Source of the DNA: Nitratireductor sp.
Lineage (GTDB): Bacteria > Pseudomonadota > Alphaproteobacteria > Rhizobiales > Rhizobiaceae
Assembly: GCA_017854535.1 (NCBI GenBank)
Contig: JAFMHL010000011.1
Span: 1-64,000 of the forward strand
Direction of reading: 5' to 3'
Length of the DNA: 64,000 nucleotides
Positions within the stretch are counted from its first letter, which is position 1, and each line of letters begins with the position of its first letter. Shown here piece after piece: positions 1 to 7,906 of this stretch. The notes below the pieces were generated by a model. It ran no database searches, was not told where the DNA came from, and saw only the letters and a list, made by a program, of their open reading frames with translations. Made by a program: the position numbers and the translations under genes.

Positions 1-2
1 GA

Positions 3-74
3 GAAATTCTCAAGCTGTTCTCAAAGAAAGAATGTGCAAACTTCTTCAAGGCAGCAGGGTATGGGGCAAATTAA
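3..74 (+). mobile_element. IS630-family transposase, C-terminal end (cut by window edge)
   Basis: The first 72 bases read in frame as the last 23 residues of a protein, containing ECANFF and AAGYGAN before a TAA stop. This resembles the extreme C-terminus of IS630-family transposases, where a conserved ExCxNYF...AGY pattern is usual. The rest of the gene lies outside the window, so catalytic DDE residues cannot be checked. IS630 elements insert at TA; a TA at about 88-89 within CTAG, just after an AT-rich tail, could be the outer end of the element, but the other end is not visible. Family call rests on a short stretch and is inference. Confidence 0.6.
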
Positions 75-166
75 ACCGGAAATGCTCTAGCGAACCAAAT
101 TATGGCTTTTGTTGGTGGCAATTTCTTACGAGATTGGAAAAAGTAAACTGACTGGATTAGTTCTAT

Positions 167-1960
167 TCACTCCGTTGCTTCTGCCCGCCCTGTATCAAAT
201 TGAAGTTTCGCCAATTTGGCGTAGAGACCGTTTTTCTTTTTGGCCAAAACCGCGTGGGTTCCGGTTTCGACGATACGACCACGGTCCATGACGATGATGC
301 GATCTGCCTTCAAGATAGTTGCCAAACGGTGGGCAATGACGATGGTTGTGCGCCCTTTCATGAGTTTATCGAGCGCTTCCTGCACGAGCCGTTCGCTTTC
401 AGCATCTAAGGCGCTTGTAGCTTCGTCGAGCAACAGGATCGGTGCGTCTTTGAGGATGGCTCTCGCGATTGCCACGCGTTGGCGTTGACCGCCTGAAAGG
501 GTCACGCCGCGCTCGCCCAATTGGGTGTCATAGCCCTCGCGTGCTTCCATTATAAAGCTATCGGCGCTGGCAGCTTTTGCAGCAGCGATTACCTCATCGC
601 GGCTTGCGGTTTCGCGGCTAAGAGCAATGTTTTCATGGGCTGTCGCGGCAAAGATCACCGTGTCTTGGGGAACAATGGCGATCTGGCTTCTCAGCTCTTC
701 AGGGTCTAGCGTTTTGATGTCTTTGCCGTCGAGTGAAATGGTGCCTTCGATGGGGTCATAGAAACGAAGGATGAGTGAAATCAGGGTCGACTTGCCCGCG
801 CCTGACGGTCCGACAACGGCTACTGTTTCGCCGGACTTTATGGAGAGGTCCAAGCCTTTGAGAGTTTCGTCTTCAGGACGGGTCGGATAAGAAAAAGTCA
901 CGCCGGAGAAATCGATATTGCCTTTCACGGGAAGTGCTAAATGGTCCGGATTTAGCGGCGCTTGGATCTCTGATTTTTCTTCAAGCAGTTCACTAATTCG
1001 TTCGGCTGCGCCTGCTGCTTGTGATAATTCTCCCCACACTTCTGACAAGGCACCCAAAGAGCCCGCAGCAAAAATTGCATACAGCAGAAACTGGCTCAAT
1101 ACGCCGGGTGTCAAAGTTCCAGCCATGACATCGCGCGCGCCGATCCATAGAACTGCAATGACGCTTGAGAAAATAAGGAAGATAGCAAATGCGGTGAGCA
1201 TTGCCCTTGTGCCGATGGCTTTGCGCGCCGCCTCGAAGGCTGACTCAACGGCATTGCCGAATTTTGTCGCTGCCAGTTTGGAGATTGCAAAAGCCTGGAT
1301 TACGCGAATGGAAGAAATGGACTCAGAAGCATAAGCCGTTGCCGAGGCCAGCGTGTCCTGGGCATCTCTTGAGCGTTTTCTGACCGCGCGGCCAAAGGCG
1401 ATTAGCGGGAATACGATTAAAGGGATTGCGCCAATGACAATTAGGGAAAGGCGCGGGGATGTATAAACCATTGCGCCAACTGCGCCGATGCCCAAAATCG
1501 TATTGCGAAGCGCCATAGAAGCGGTTGCGCCAACGGCAGATTTTATCTGGGTGGTGTCTGCTGTTAAACGGGAGATGATTTCGCCAGACTGGGCTGTATC
1601 GTAGAAGGATGGTGATAATTCGCTAACATGAGAAAACACATCTTTGCGAAGATCAGAAATGACTCGTTCGCCCAGCCAGATCACAAAATAATAACGCAGG
1701 GCACTAGCAAAGGCCAAAACGCCTGCAACCAGCACGAAGGCTGAAAAGTAATTACCAATAAAGCTGACATTGTTTTCAACAAAGCCAAGATCGATGATGT
1801 TTCGAAGGGCCACAGGCAAAGTCAGTGTGGTTCCTGCTGCAAGCAACAGAAAGAATATGGCCCCAAACATTTGCGGTTTGTAACGGGTCAAATAGGGCCA
1901 GAGCCGCGCCAAGGGCCGTAAATTTTTCCGCTTTTCTTCTTTTTTCTCTGCTTCAGTCAC
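167..1960 (-). CDS. ABC exporter, fused permease and ATPase (MsbA-like)
   Basis: About 597 residues with the full half-transporter layout: six-helix exporter membrane domain (about residues 25-320) followed by an ATPase domain with Walker A GPSGAGKST (near 385), signature LSGGQ (near 487) and Walker B ILLLDEATSALD (near 508). Such proteins dimerise in the inner membrane and export lipids, drugs or other hydrophobic molecules; the substrate cannot be inferred. I chose the GTG at 1960 because AAGGAG lies six bases before it; an in-frame ATG at 1981 has only AGGGAA two bases upstream. The gene is divergent from rpmE. Function as exporter is secure, substrate unknown. Confidence 0.9.
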   Translation of the reverse strand: MTEAEKKEEKRKNLRPLARLWPYLTRYKPQMFGAIFFLLLAAGTTLTLPVALRNIIDLGFVENNVSFIGNYFSAFVLVAGVLAFASALRYYFVIWLGERVISDLRKDVFSHVSELSPSFYDTAQSGEIISRLTADTTQIKSAVGATASMALRNTILGIGAVGAMVYTSPRLSLIVIGAIPLIVFPLIAFGRAVRKRSRDAQDTLASATAYASESISSIRVIQAFAISKLAATKFGNAVESAFEAARKAIGTRAMLTAFAIFLIFSSVIAVLWIGARDVMAGTLTPGVLSQFLLYAIFAAGSLGALSEVWGELSQAAGAAERISELLEEKSEIQAPLNPDHLALPVKGNIDFSGVTFSYPTRPEDETLKGLDLSIKSGETVAVVGPSGAGKSTLISLILRFYDPIEGTISLDGKDIKTLDPEELRSQIAIVPQDTVIFAATAHENIALSRETASRDEVIAAAKAASADSFIMEAREGYDTQLGERGVTLSGGQRQRVAIARAILKDAPILLLDEATSALDAESERLVQEALDKLMKGRTTIVIAHRLATILKADRIIVMDRGRIVETGTHAVLAKKKNGLYAKLAKLQFDTGRAEATE

Positions 1961-2234
1961 ACAACTCTCCTTGATTGTCATTTCCCTAACTTTTAGACAG
2001 ATGCAAAGCAAGGCTTTGATGTTGTGGCAAAGTGCTCAAAGCGCAGTATATTTCCGCTAATTCTTTGTGGTGAGGCTTGTATGCGCTTTGATCCTGTTGT
2101 ATGGAAGCGGCAAGTTTACCGCCGTGGAAACATTTCCGCGGCTTTTCGTTGTTTTGGTAGCTTTGAAACTGGGTGGCAATCATTGTTTCCTAAAGTTTTT
2201 AGTGTCTGAAAGCAAAAGATTGAAGGAAAAGACG

Positions 2235-2456
2235 ATGAAAAGTGAAATTCATCCAGCATATCACATGATCAAGGTCGTGATGACAGATGGTACAGAATAT
2301 GAAACACGCTCAACCTGGGGCGCTGAAGGCGATACAATGAATCTTGATATCGACCCGATGTCTCATCCAGCTTGGACTGGTGGCAACCAGAATCTGATGG
2401 ATCGTGGTGGTCGCGTGTCTCGCTTTAAGAACAAATATGCAGGTCTTGGTCTTTAA
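2235..2456 (+). CDS. rpmE: 50S ribosomal protein L31
   Basis: A 73-residue protein beginning [10 protein letters not shown], with the central HPAWTG and [10 protein letters not shown] segments of bacterial L31, a large-subunit protein that bridges the two ribosomal subunits near protein L5 and S13. It lacks the CxxC zinc pairs of the zinc-containing form, so it should be zinc independent. AAGGAA precedes the ATG. A longer in-frame reading back to 2067 has no L31-like sequence and was not used. A strong rho-independent terminator follows about 30 bases after the stop, so this is a single-gene unit. Confidence 0.96.
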   Translation: MKSEIHPAYHMIKVVMTDGTEYETRSTWGAEGDTMNLDIDPMSHPAWTGGNQNLMDRGGRVSRFKNKYAGLGL

Positions 2457-2482
2457 TCGATCAGGTTTTATATTGCAGTTAG

Positions 2483-2516
2483 AAAAACCCGGTGAGCCAT
2501 GCTCCCGGGTTTTTTG
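2483..2516 (+). terminator. Rho-independent terminator after rpmE
   Basis: AACCCGG and CCGGGTT arms enclose a short loop and are followed by six T residues, 26 bases after the rpmE stop. The upstream A run may let it work in the opposite direction for rcdA. Confidence 0.85.
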
Positions 2517-2540
2517 TGTTCAATATCTATGAATTGGCTG

Positions 2541-3077
2541 TTAGTTCAGCTTACGGGACACGCCCAAGGCTGTTGAAAGCAGATCCAGCTGCTGGCGAAC
2601 AGGATTTGTTTCTTCTTCCCCGTCTGACACTTTCATCTCATAGACTTCGGCATCGATTGCCGTAATCCGGTTTTGCAAGGTAAGCGAACGGCGAACCAGA
2701 TCGGAAAATTCTGAGGGAAGCGCATTCCATTCTTCGTTCAAATTGCTTTCTGGCAATGTATGCAGTTTCACTTTTTTCTTTTCTTCGTGAAACTGTTCTT
2801 TGCTCATTTCACCTTCATTGGCGGCGCGCTGGAGCAATAGCCAGGATGCCAATTGCATCAAGCGCGTGGTCAGGCGCATGGATTCGGTGCCGTATAAGAC
2901 GATGGAAGCTTTCGACAAGGTTTTGGCTGCCTCGCGACCTGGGCCATCGAGATAAGTTGCGCTTTCTTCTACCAAAGACATGCCATCGCGAAACAGCTTG
3001 TGGAATTTGTCTGAAAACGCAAATTTCTCAGCAAGACTGATCGTGTTGTCTGATTTTGAATTGCCGTTATTGTTCAT
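2541..3077 (-). CDS. rcdA: RcdA-family (DUF1465) regulator of CtrA degradation
   Basis: A 178-residue helical protein of the DUF1465 family. In Caulobacter the family member RcdA is an adaptor that helps bring phosphorylated-state-insensitive CtrA and other substrates to ClpXP during the cell cycle; in rhizobia the homologue is needed for CtrA turnover. Visible family features are the N-terminal AEKFAFSDKFHKLF segment and the central helix pair around SMRLTTRLMQLASWLL. The start at 3077 is supported by GGAAGAA seven bases upstream; the reading frame extends to 3149 but that part forms a leader hairpin instead. A CtrA-type box lies about 240 bases upstream. Family is clear; the role here is by homology. 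Confidence 0.85.
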   Translation of the reverse strand: MNNNGNSKSDNTISLAEKFAFSDKFHKLFRDGMSLVEESATYLDGPGREAAKTLSKASIVLYGTESMRLTTRLMQLASWLLLQRAANEGEMSKEQFHEEKKKVKLHTLPESNLNEEWNALPSEFSDLVRRSLTLQNRITAIDAEVYEMKVSDGEEETNPVRQQLDLLSTALGVSRKLN

Positions 3078-3088
3078 GTCATTTCTTC

Positions 3089-3129
3089 CACCCTGTTTAG
3101 GTTTCTTTTCTAAACCTAGAAACAGGGTG
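3089..3129 (-). promoter_or_regulatory. Leader hairpin abutting the rcdA ribosome site
   Basis: CACCCTGTT plus TAGGTTT pairs with AAACCTA plus AACAGGGTG, giving 16 base pairs with a two-base bulge and a seven-base loop. On the rcdA strand the 3' arm runs directly into the GGAAGAA ribosome site, leaving about a dozen bases to the ATG. No U tract follows, so it is unlikely to be a terminator. Its place suggests translational control or mRNA stability, which is inference. Confidence 0.55.
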
Positions 3130-3192
3130 CGTAAAGGGGGCTGGCGCAAATAGCGTCAAACAACGTTAAGATGGCAAGCCTATGATATTAAA

Positions 3193-3220
3193 CAAAAAAA
3201 AGAGCCGCAAAGGCGGCTCT
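3193..3220 (-). terminator. Rho-independent terminator after the DUF1192 gene
   Basis: AGAGCCGC and GCGGCTCT form an eight-pair stem with a four-base loop, followed on the minus strand by a run of eight T residues. It ends the transcript of the 64-aa gene upstream and separates it from rcdA. Confidence 0.85.
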
Positions 3221-3316
3221 GAAGAGTTAACAGGGAGGCGTCAAACAGGGTAATCATCAAGATCACCTAGAATGAATCCAGAAAGACTGGATGAAAATAT
3301 TAATAGCCCATAAAGC

Positions 3317-3332
3317 TTAATCAAAGGTTAAC
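3317..3332. promoter_or_regulatory. Candidate CtrA binding site upstream of rcdA
   Basis: TTAA, seven bases, TTAAC: an exact match to the CtrA full-site consensus. It lies between the DUF1192 gene and rcdA, about 240 bases before the rcdA start and on the far side of the terminator. Distance is larger than usual for direct activation, so function is uncertain. Confidence 0.4.
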
Positions 3333-3367
3333 GTTGGTCCCGGATCAGGAATCTTTTAGGTTTAGCC

Positions 3368-3562
3368 CTATGATTTGGGTCCAAAAAGCGCAGCGGCGGC
3401 ATCAAGATGCTTGCTTTTGTTTTCCTTCGCAGTTTTGAGGCGGGTGACTTCAGCTTCCAGTATTTCTATGGTTTCAGCCAAATCCGACACGGAAAACTCA
3501 TCAATTTTCTGGCCGATTTGGTAGGGCGGTGCTTTCTTGGGCAGATCATCGGGATCGAACAT
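3368..3562 (-). CDS. DUF1192 family small protein
   Basis: A 64-residue protein with an N-terminal MFDPDDLP, a KIDEFSVSDL segment and a helical stretch with regularly spaced hydrophobic residues (ILEAEVTRLKTAK) likely to form a short coiled coil. This matches the DUF1192 family, common next to the quinone oxidoreductase and TrcR genes in Hyphomicrobiales; its function is unknown. GGAGAAA precedes the ATG on the minus strand. A rho-independent terminator lies about 150 bases after the stop. Confidence 0.85.
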   Translation of the reverse strand: MFDPDDLPKKAPPYQIGQKIDEFSVSDLAETIEILEAEVTRLKTAKENKSKHLDAAAALFGPKS

Positions 3563-3712
3563 GCTGGTTTCTCCTTAACTCGAATATGTCGGGTTTATAG
3601 CTTGAATGTCTATGTGCTTTAAGCCCATTATTGAAAACGAAATTGCCTGTTGAACCATACAAGGGCAATCAAAAAATTGAAGACACTTTAAAACCTATCA
3701 AGGAAATAATGT

Positions 3713-4714
3713 ATGCCGAATGCAATCCCCGCTCACATGACTGCTATTGATATTACCAAGCCCGGTGGGCCGGAGGTGTTGATGGCTGGAAACCATGACG
3801 TGCCAAAGCCGAAATCTGGCGAGGTGTTGATCAAGGTTGCCTATGCGGGAGTAAACCGTCCGGACTGTTTGCAGCGTATGGGCGCGTATCCACCTCCGCC
3901 CGGAGCGCCGAAGATCCCCGGCCTTGAAGTCTCTGGCGAAGTAGTGGGGCTTGGCGAGGGTGTCTCGGACACGATGCTAGGTAGCAAGGTGATAGCGCTG
4001 GTAGCTGGCGGTGGCTATGGGGAATATGTTTGCGCCCATCACACCAATACGATCTCCGCGCCAAAAGGATTATCCATGGATGCTGCGGCTTGTATTCCCG
4101 AAACCTTCTTCACGGTTTGGCACAATGTTTTTCAGCGCGGCAGGTTAAAGGCTGGCGAGATCTTTCTAGTGCACGGCGGCACAAGCGGCATCGGCACAAC
4201 GGCTATTCAACTGGCCAAGGCATTTGGTGCCACGGTTATCATCACCGCAGGGAGCGATGAGAAATGCGAGGCCTGTCTGAAACTTGGGGCTGATCACGCG
4301 ATCAATTATAAGACACAGGATTTCGTGGAAGAGGTTCGTAAAATCACTGACGGTAAGGGGACCGATCTCATTCTCGATATGGTTGGGGGCAGCTATATCG
4401 AGCGGAACTATGATGCCAGCAGCGAGGACGGACGTATCGTTCAGATCGCATTTTTGGACGGGCCTAAGGTCGAGGTCAATTTTGCCAAATTGATGATGAA
4501 GCGGCTAACTCATACGGGCTCGACACTTCGCGCGCGGCCTGTCGAATTCAAAGCGCAGATCGCGAAAGAATTACACGAGCAAGTCTGGCCTTTGATTGAG
4601 GCTGGAAAAGTCGCACCCGTGATGCATTCGGAGTTTGCGTTGGCAGATGCGGCGAAAGCCCATGCGCTGATGGAATCGAGCGATCATATTGGCAAGATTG
4701 TTTTGAAAGTTTGA
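3713..4714 (+). CDS. NAD(P)H quinone oxidoreductase, PIG3/zeta-crystallin type
   Basis: A 333-residue zinc-free member of the medium-chain dehydrogenase/reductase superfamily. The N-terminal GroES-like half carries AGVNRPDCLQRMG (about residues 45-58), and the Rossmann half carries VHGGTSGIGTTAIQLAK (about 152-168), the nucleotide site of this group. Members reduce quinones or other electrophiles with NADPH in the cytosol. AAGGAA sits seven bases before the ATG. The methyltransferase gene follows after three bases, so the two are probably co-transcribed. The physiological substrate is unknown. Confidence 0.9.
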   Translation: MPNAIPAHMTAIDITKPGGPEVLMAGNHDVPKPKSGEVLIKVAYAGVNRPDCLQRMGAYPPPPGAPKIPGLEVSGEVVGLGEGVSDTMLGSKVIALVAGGGYGEYVCAHHTNTISAPKGLSMDAAACIPETFFTVWHNVFQRGRLKAGEIFLVHGGTSGIGTTAIQLAKAFGATVIITAGSDEKCEACLKLGADHAINYKTQDFVEEVRKITDGKGTDLILDMVGGSYIERNYDASSEDGRIVQIAFLDGPKVEVNFAKLMMKRLTHTGSTLRARPVEFKAQIAKELHEQVWPLIEAGKVAPVMHSEFALADAAKAHALMESSDHIGKIVLKV

Positions 4715-4717
4715 CCC

Positions 4718-5308
4718 ATGAGCGATGAAGAAACCATCGGCGTCTATGATGCCAAAGCTGATGATTATGCTAAATGTGTTGAGCAGTCCGAGCCTGATCC
4801 GACTCTGCTTGCATTTCTGGCGAAGGTGAAAGAAGGCGGGCGAATTCTCGATCTTGGATGCGGGGTGGCCAATGCATCTGCTGTTATGCGCGATGAGAAT
4901 TTTCAGGTGGATGCAGTGGACGCTTCGGCCTCGATGGTGGCGCTGGCCAATAAAACCCATGATATTGGAGCGGCTCAACAGCGTTTTGATGCACTAAAAG
5001 CCACTGAATTTTATGACGGAGTTTGGGCTAATTTCAGTCTTTTACATACCAGCAAGGCTGATTTTCCGAGGCATCTCAAGCAAGTCAGAACAGCGCTAAA
5101 ACCAGATGGTATTTTTCATATCGGCATGAAATTGGGCGAGGGTGAAATTCGCGACAGTATTGGCAGGTTTTACAGTTATTACAGCTTCGAGGAATTGTGC
5201 GAATATCTGGAAGCAGCAGGTTTTACAGTACTCGATCATGCGCTCGGCGAAGGTACGGGCCTTTCAGGCGAAATATCACCTTGGGCGATGATATTGTCCA
5301 AGAGATGA
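4718..5308 (+). CDS. Class I SAM-dependent methyltransferase
   Basis: A 196-residue protein with motif I ILDLGCGVANAS (about residues 43-54), the acidic end of strand beta2 in VDAVDAS, and the motif-like DGVWANFSLLH region, all typical of small class I methyltransferases that use S-adenosylmethionine. The acceptor is not recognisable. It begins three bases after the quinone oxidoreductase stop, so translation is likely coupled. About 190 bases without a gene follow before trcR, in which I see no convincing motif. Confidence 0.85.
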   Translation: MSDEETIGVYDAKADDYAKCVEQSEPDPTLLAFLAKVKEGGRILDLGCGVANASAVMRDENFQVDAVDASASMVALANKTHDIGAAQQRFDALKATEFYDGVWANFSLLHTSKADFPRHLKQVRTALKPDGIFHIGMKLGEGEIRDSIGRFYSYYSFEELCEYLEAAGFTVLDHALGEGTGLSGEISPWAMILSKR

Positions 5309-5500
5309 TATTAAGAGCCCGGGCTAAGCGCTTTGGAATACCCATGCATTTGGAATTCAGTGAAAACAATATCTCAATTCTTGCGTATTCGAGATGGCTC
5401 GTTTATATAATCGGCAATTCCCAGACAATTTGTCGAGAACACTGCCCCGAGGAGGGGTGCCGCCCAATACCCGGACCGGCTAATAGAAGGATTGTATGAA

Positions 5501-6181
5501 ATGACCGAATTATTGATGCCAAAAGCAACCGCAGTATGGTTGGTGGACAATACGTCCCTTTCTTTCAACCAGATTGCCGAGTTCTGTAAATTGCATCCTT
5601 TGGAAGTTAAAGCGATTGCTGATGGTGAAGCTGCAACAGGCATTAAGGGTACGGACCCAATTACCAATGGTCAGCTGACCCGCGATGAGATTGAAAAAGC
5701 TCAGAACGATGTGAACCATAAATTGAAACTGCAAGAGTCGCGCATCAAATTGCCTTCGCAAAAGCGCAAACGTCCGCGTTATACTCCGGTTTCAAAACGT
5801 CAGGATCGCCCGAATGCTATTCGCTGGCTAACCCGTAACCATCCTGAGTTGAAAGACGCTCAGATTATCCGTCTTGTAGGCACAACGAAAAACACCATTG
5901 CTGCTATCCGTGATGGCGCTCACTGGAATGCGGCAAATTTGACGCCGATGGATCCAGTAACTCTGGGTCTTTGCACCCAAATCGCGCTTGATCTTGAAGT
6001 TGCGCGGGCAAACAAAAACCGCCCAATTGATGAGCAAACGCCTGCGCCTGTTGATGACATGTCAGATCAGTTGATCCCGGCTTCAAAAACACAAGATGGT
6101 GAGGCTGAAGATAAGCCCGCTGTTGATTTGGCCAATGTGTTCTCCAAATTCTCCAACTTGAAATCCGGTGAAGAGAACTAG
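5501..6181 (+). CDS. trcR: Cell cycle transcriptional regulator TrcR (DUF1013)
   Basis: A 226-residue protein beginning MTELLMPKATAVWLVDN, a hallmark start of the DUF1013 family, now named TrcR. It has two helix-turn-helix-like stretches, LSFNQIAEFCKLHPLEVKAI near the N-terminus and AQIIRLVGTTKNTIAAI in the middle, separated by a basic linker. The family is restricted to alphaproteobacteria and is described as a cell-cycle regulator. I start at the ATG at 5501 (AAGGA nine bases before) rather than the in-frame TTG at 5492. The stop overlaps by four bases with the convergent WYL regulator. The name is from memory of the family. Confidence 0.85.
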   Translation: MTELLMPKATAVWLVDNTSLSFNQIAEFCKLHPLEVKAIADGEAATGIKGTDPITNGQLTRDEIEKAQNDVNHKLKLQESRIKLPSQKRKRPRYTPVSKRQDRPNAIRWLTRNHPELKDAQIIRLVGTTKNTIAAIRDGAHWNAANLTPMDPVTLGLCTQIALDLEVARANKNRPIDEQTPAPVDDMSDQLIPASKTQDGEAEDKPAVDLANVFSKFSNLKSGEEN

Positions 6182-6888
6182 TCTTTGAAGTTTAAACGCT
6201 CGTGACGATCATTGCGGGTTTGAATGGCTAAAAAGTCGCGAAGGGTTCGTCCTTTTGCGGCTTTTGCTTTTTCGCCAGTAGCATTCAATTTCTCGACCCG
6301 ATCCAGGCGGAAGGTCCGAAAGTCTGTTCGCAACCGGCACCAGCTGGCAAGGGTCCAGGTTCTGCCCCAATAGTAAAGACCAAGCGGTTCTATTTCACGT
6401 TTGGTAACTTGCCCATCCGGGTCTTTGTATTCGACCTCCAACACATGACTATTTGAAATAGCATCATTGACGAAGTCAAAACGATCTTTCAGCTCCAAAG
6501 GCATTTGAAAGTCGAAGGCAAAAACGGAGGTTTTTCTGGCGTGGCCCCGCATGTCGTCAGGCAATACGCTTTCGATTTTTTCAAGAGCCGTTTCTGCGGC
6601 GAGTGCCATTTTAGCCCCACCCCAGGCACCCACCATTCTTGCGCCGACAATAAGCGCAGAGACTTCCTCCCGTGAAAACATCAAAGGAGGTAGGTCATAG
6701 CCATCGCGCATCAAATATCCGATACCCGCTTCTCCATCGATTGGTACGCCTGAGCTTTGAAGATCGGCGATGTCGCGATAGATGGTGCGTTCGGATACCT
6801 CCAGGCGCTCGGCCAAAATTTTGGCCGTGAGCAGCCGACCTGCACGCAGATATTGTACGATCTGAAATAGTCGGTCGGCTCTTCTCAT
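6178..6888 (-). CDS. YafY-type HTH/WYL transcriptional regulator
   Basis: A 236-residue regulator with an N-terminal winged helix-turn-helix of the HTH_11 type (LTAKILAERLEVSERTIYRD, about residues 18-37) and a C-terminal WYL-like ligand domain that includes YYWGRTWTLASWCR. Proteins of this kind are DNA-binding, usually repressors or activators that sense small molecules or nucleic-acid ends. The target genes are unknown; the SDR gene lies immediately upstream on the same strand about 70 bases away. Its stop codon shares CTAG with the trcR stop. Confidence 0.85.
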   Translation of the reverse strand: MRRADRLFQIVQYLRAGRLLTAKILAERLEVSERTIYRDIADLQSSGVPIDGEAGIGYLMRDGYDLPPLMFSREEVSALIVGARMVGAWGGAKMALAAETALEKIESVLPDDMRGHARKTSVFAFDFQMPLELKDRFDFVNDAISNSHVLEVEYKDPDGQVTKREIEPLGLYYWGRTWTLASWCRLRTDFRTFRLDRVEKLNATGEKAKAAKGRTLRDFLAIQTRNDRHERLNFKD

Positions 6889-6960
6889 GATGTGGTCGCT
6901 TCCTGTTTGAGGAGGAGCATATCACTAACCTACTGACAACATTGAGTCAGGAGTGTTTTG

Positions 6961-7749
6961 CTACTTTCCCTTCACCGGAACCGTATAATTCAATCCCATT
7001 CTTCCGCCATCGGCATAAATGGTTTGCCCGGTGATATAACTGGCGTCATCGGAGGCGAGGAATGCTGCGATGGAGGCGATTTCTGACGGATCGCCAATCC
7101 GGCCCATGGGTGTCCGAGACATAATTCTATCATTGGCGGCTTTGTCGCTTGCCACTGATTGCAATATTTTAGTCATGATCGAACCTGGACCAATGGCATT
7201 TACACGAATGCCGTGTTCAGCAAGGGAAAGTGCCATCACTTTGGTCAGCTGGTTCATGCCGCCTTTTGAGACTGAATAGGGAACCTGATTGGCGATTGCC
7301 AAAACAGCATTGATCGATGACATGTTGATGATCGAACCAGGGCTGCCGCCTTCCTTGATTTGGGAAACCATATGCTTTGCCACGGCTTGCCCACATAAGA
7401 ATGCGCCTTTGAGATTAACAGCAATAACGCGGTCGAAATCAGCTTCGCTCACTTCCAAAAAATCACCGCCAGCAACCATTCCTGCATTGTTAACGAGGAT
7501 ATCAATGCGATCATGCAAGTCCAGCGTGGAAGCAATCAGATTATGAACATCAAGTTTTTGGCTCACATCACAATGGATAAACGTGCAGGTGTTGATTTTT
7601 CCAAGGGTTTTCGCAGCCTTTGCCCCAGTCTCATTGTCTATGTCCGCGATGATTACTTTGGCTTTTTCACGGAGGAAGCGCTCGGCAATTGCGTAGCCAA
7701 TGCCGTCTGCTCCGCCGGTGACGATAGCGATCTTGTTTTCCAGGGACAT
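6961..7749 (-). CDS. SDR family NAD(P)-dependent oxidoreductase
   Basis: A 262-residue classical short-chain dehydrogenase. It shows the cofactor motif TGGADGIG near residue 10, NNAG at about 90, a catalytic Ser with SSIN at about 146, and the YxxxK pair in YSVSKGG at about 160, followed by RVNAIGPG. Such enzymes oxidise or reduce alcohol/keto groups; the substrate is unknown. AAGGAG lies seven bases before the chosen ATG at 7749; the longer frame to 7782 lacks a site. It is divergent from the MmgE/PrpD gene across 157 bases, so they may share regulation. Confidence 0.9.
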   Translation of the reverse strand: MSLENKIAIVTGGADGIGYAIAERFLREKAKVIIADIDNETGAKAAKTLGKINTCTFIHCDVSQKLDVHNLIASTLDLHDRIDILVNNAGMVAGGDFLEVSEADFDRVIAVNLKGAFLCGQAVAKHMVSQIKEGGSPGSIINMSSINAVLAIANQVPYSVSKGGMNQLTKVMALSLAEHGIRVNAIGPGSIMTKILQSVASDKAANDRIMSRTPMGRIGDPSEIASIAAFLASDDASYITGQTIYADGGRMGLNYTVPVKGK

Positions 7750-7906
7750 GATTATTCTCCTTGAATGAAATTTGCCGGACATTGGAGTGACGGCGGTAAA
7801 AAATCAAGAAAATAGAAAGAACAATTGACCCGTTCCAAGCTTGCTTGCGCTGGATTGGTAATCCTCCTAGTCTCCATCAAATTTTGCTATTCAATGGGAG
7901 TTGGTG

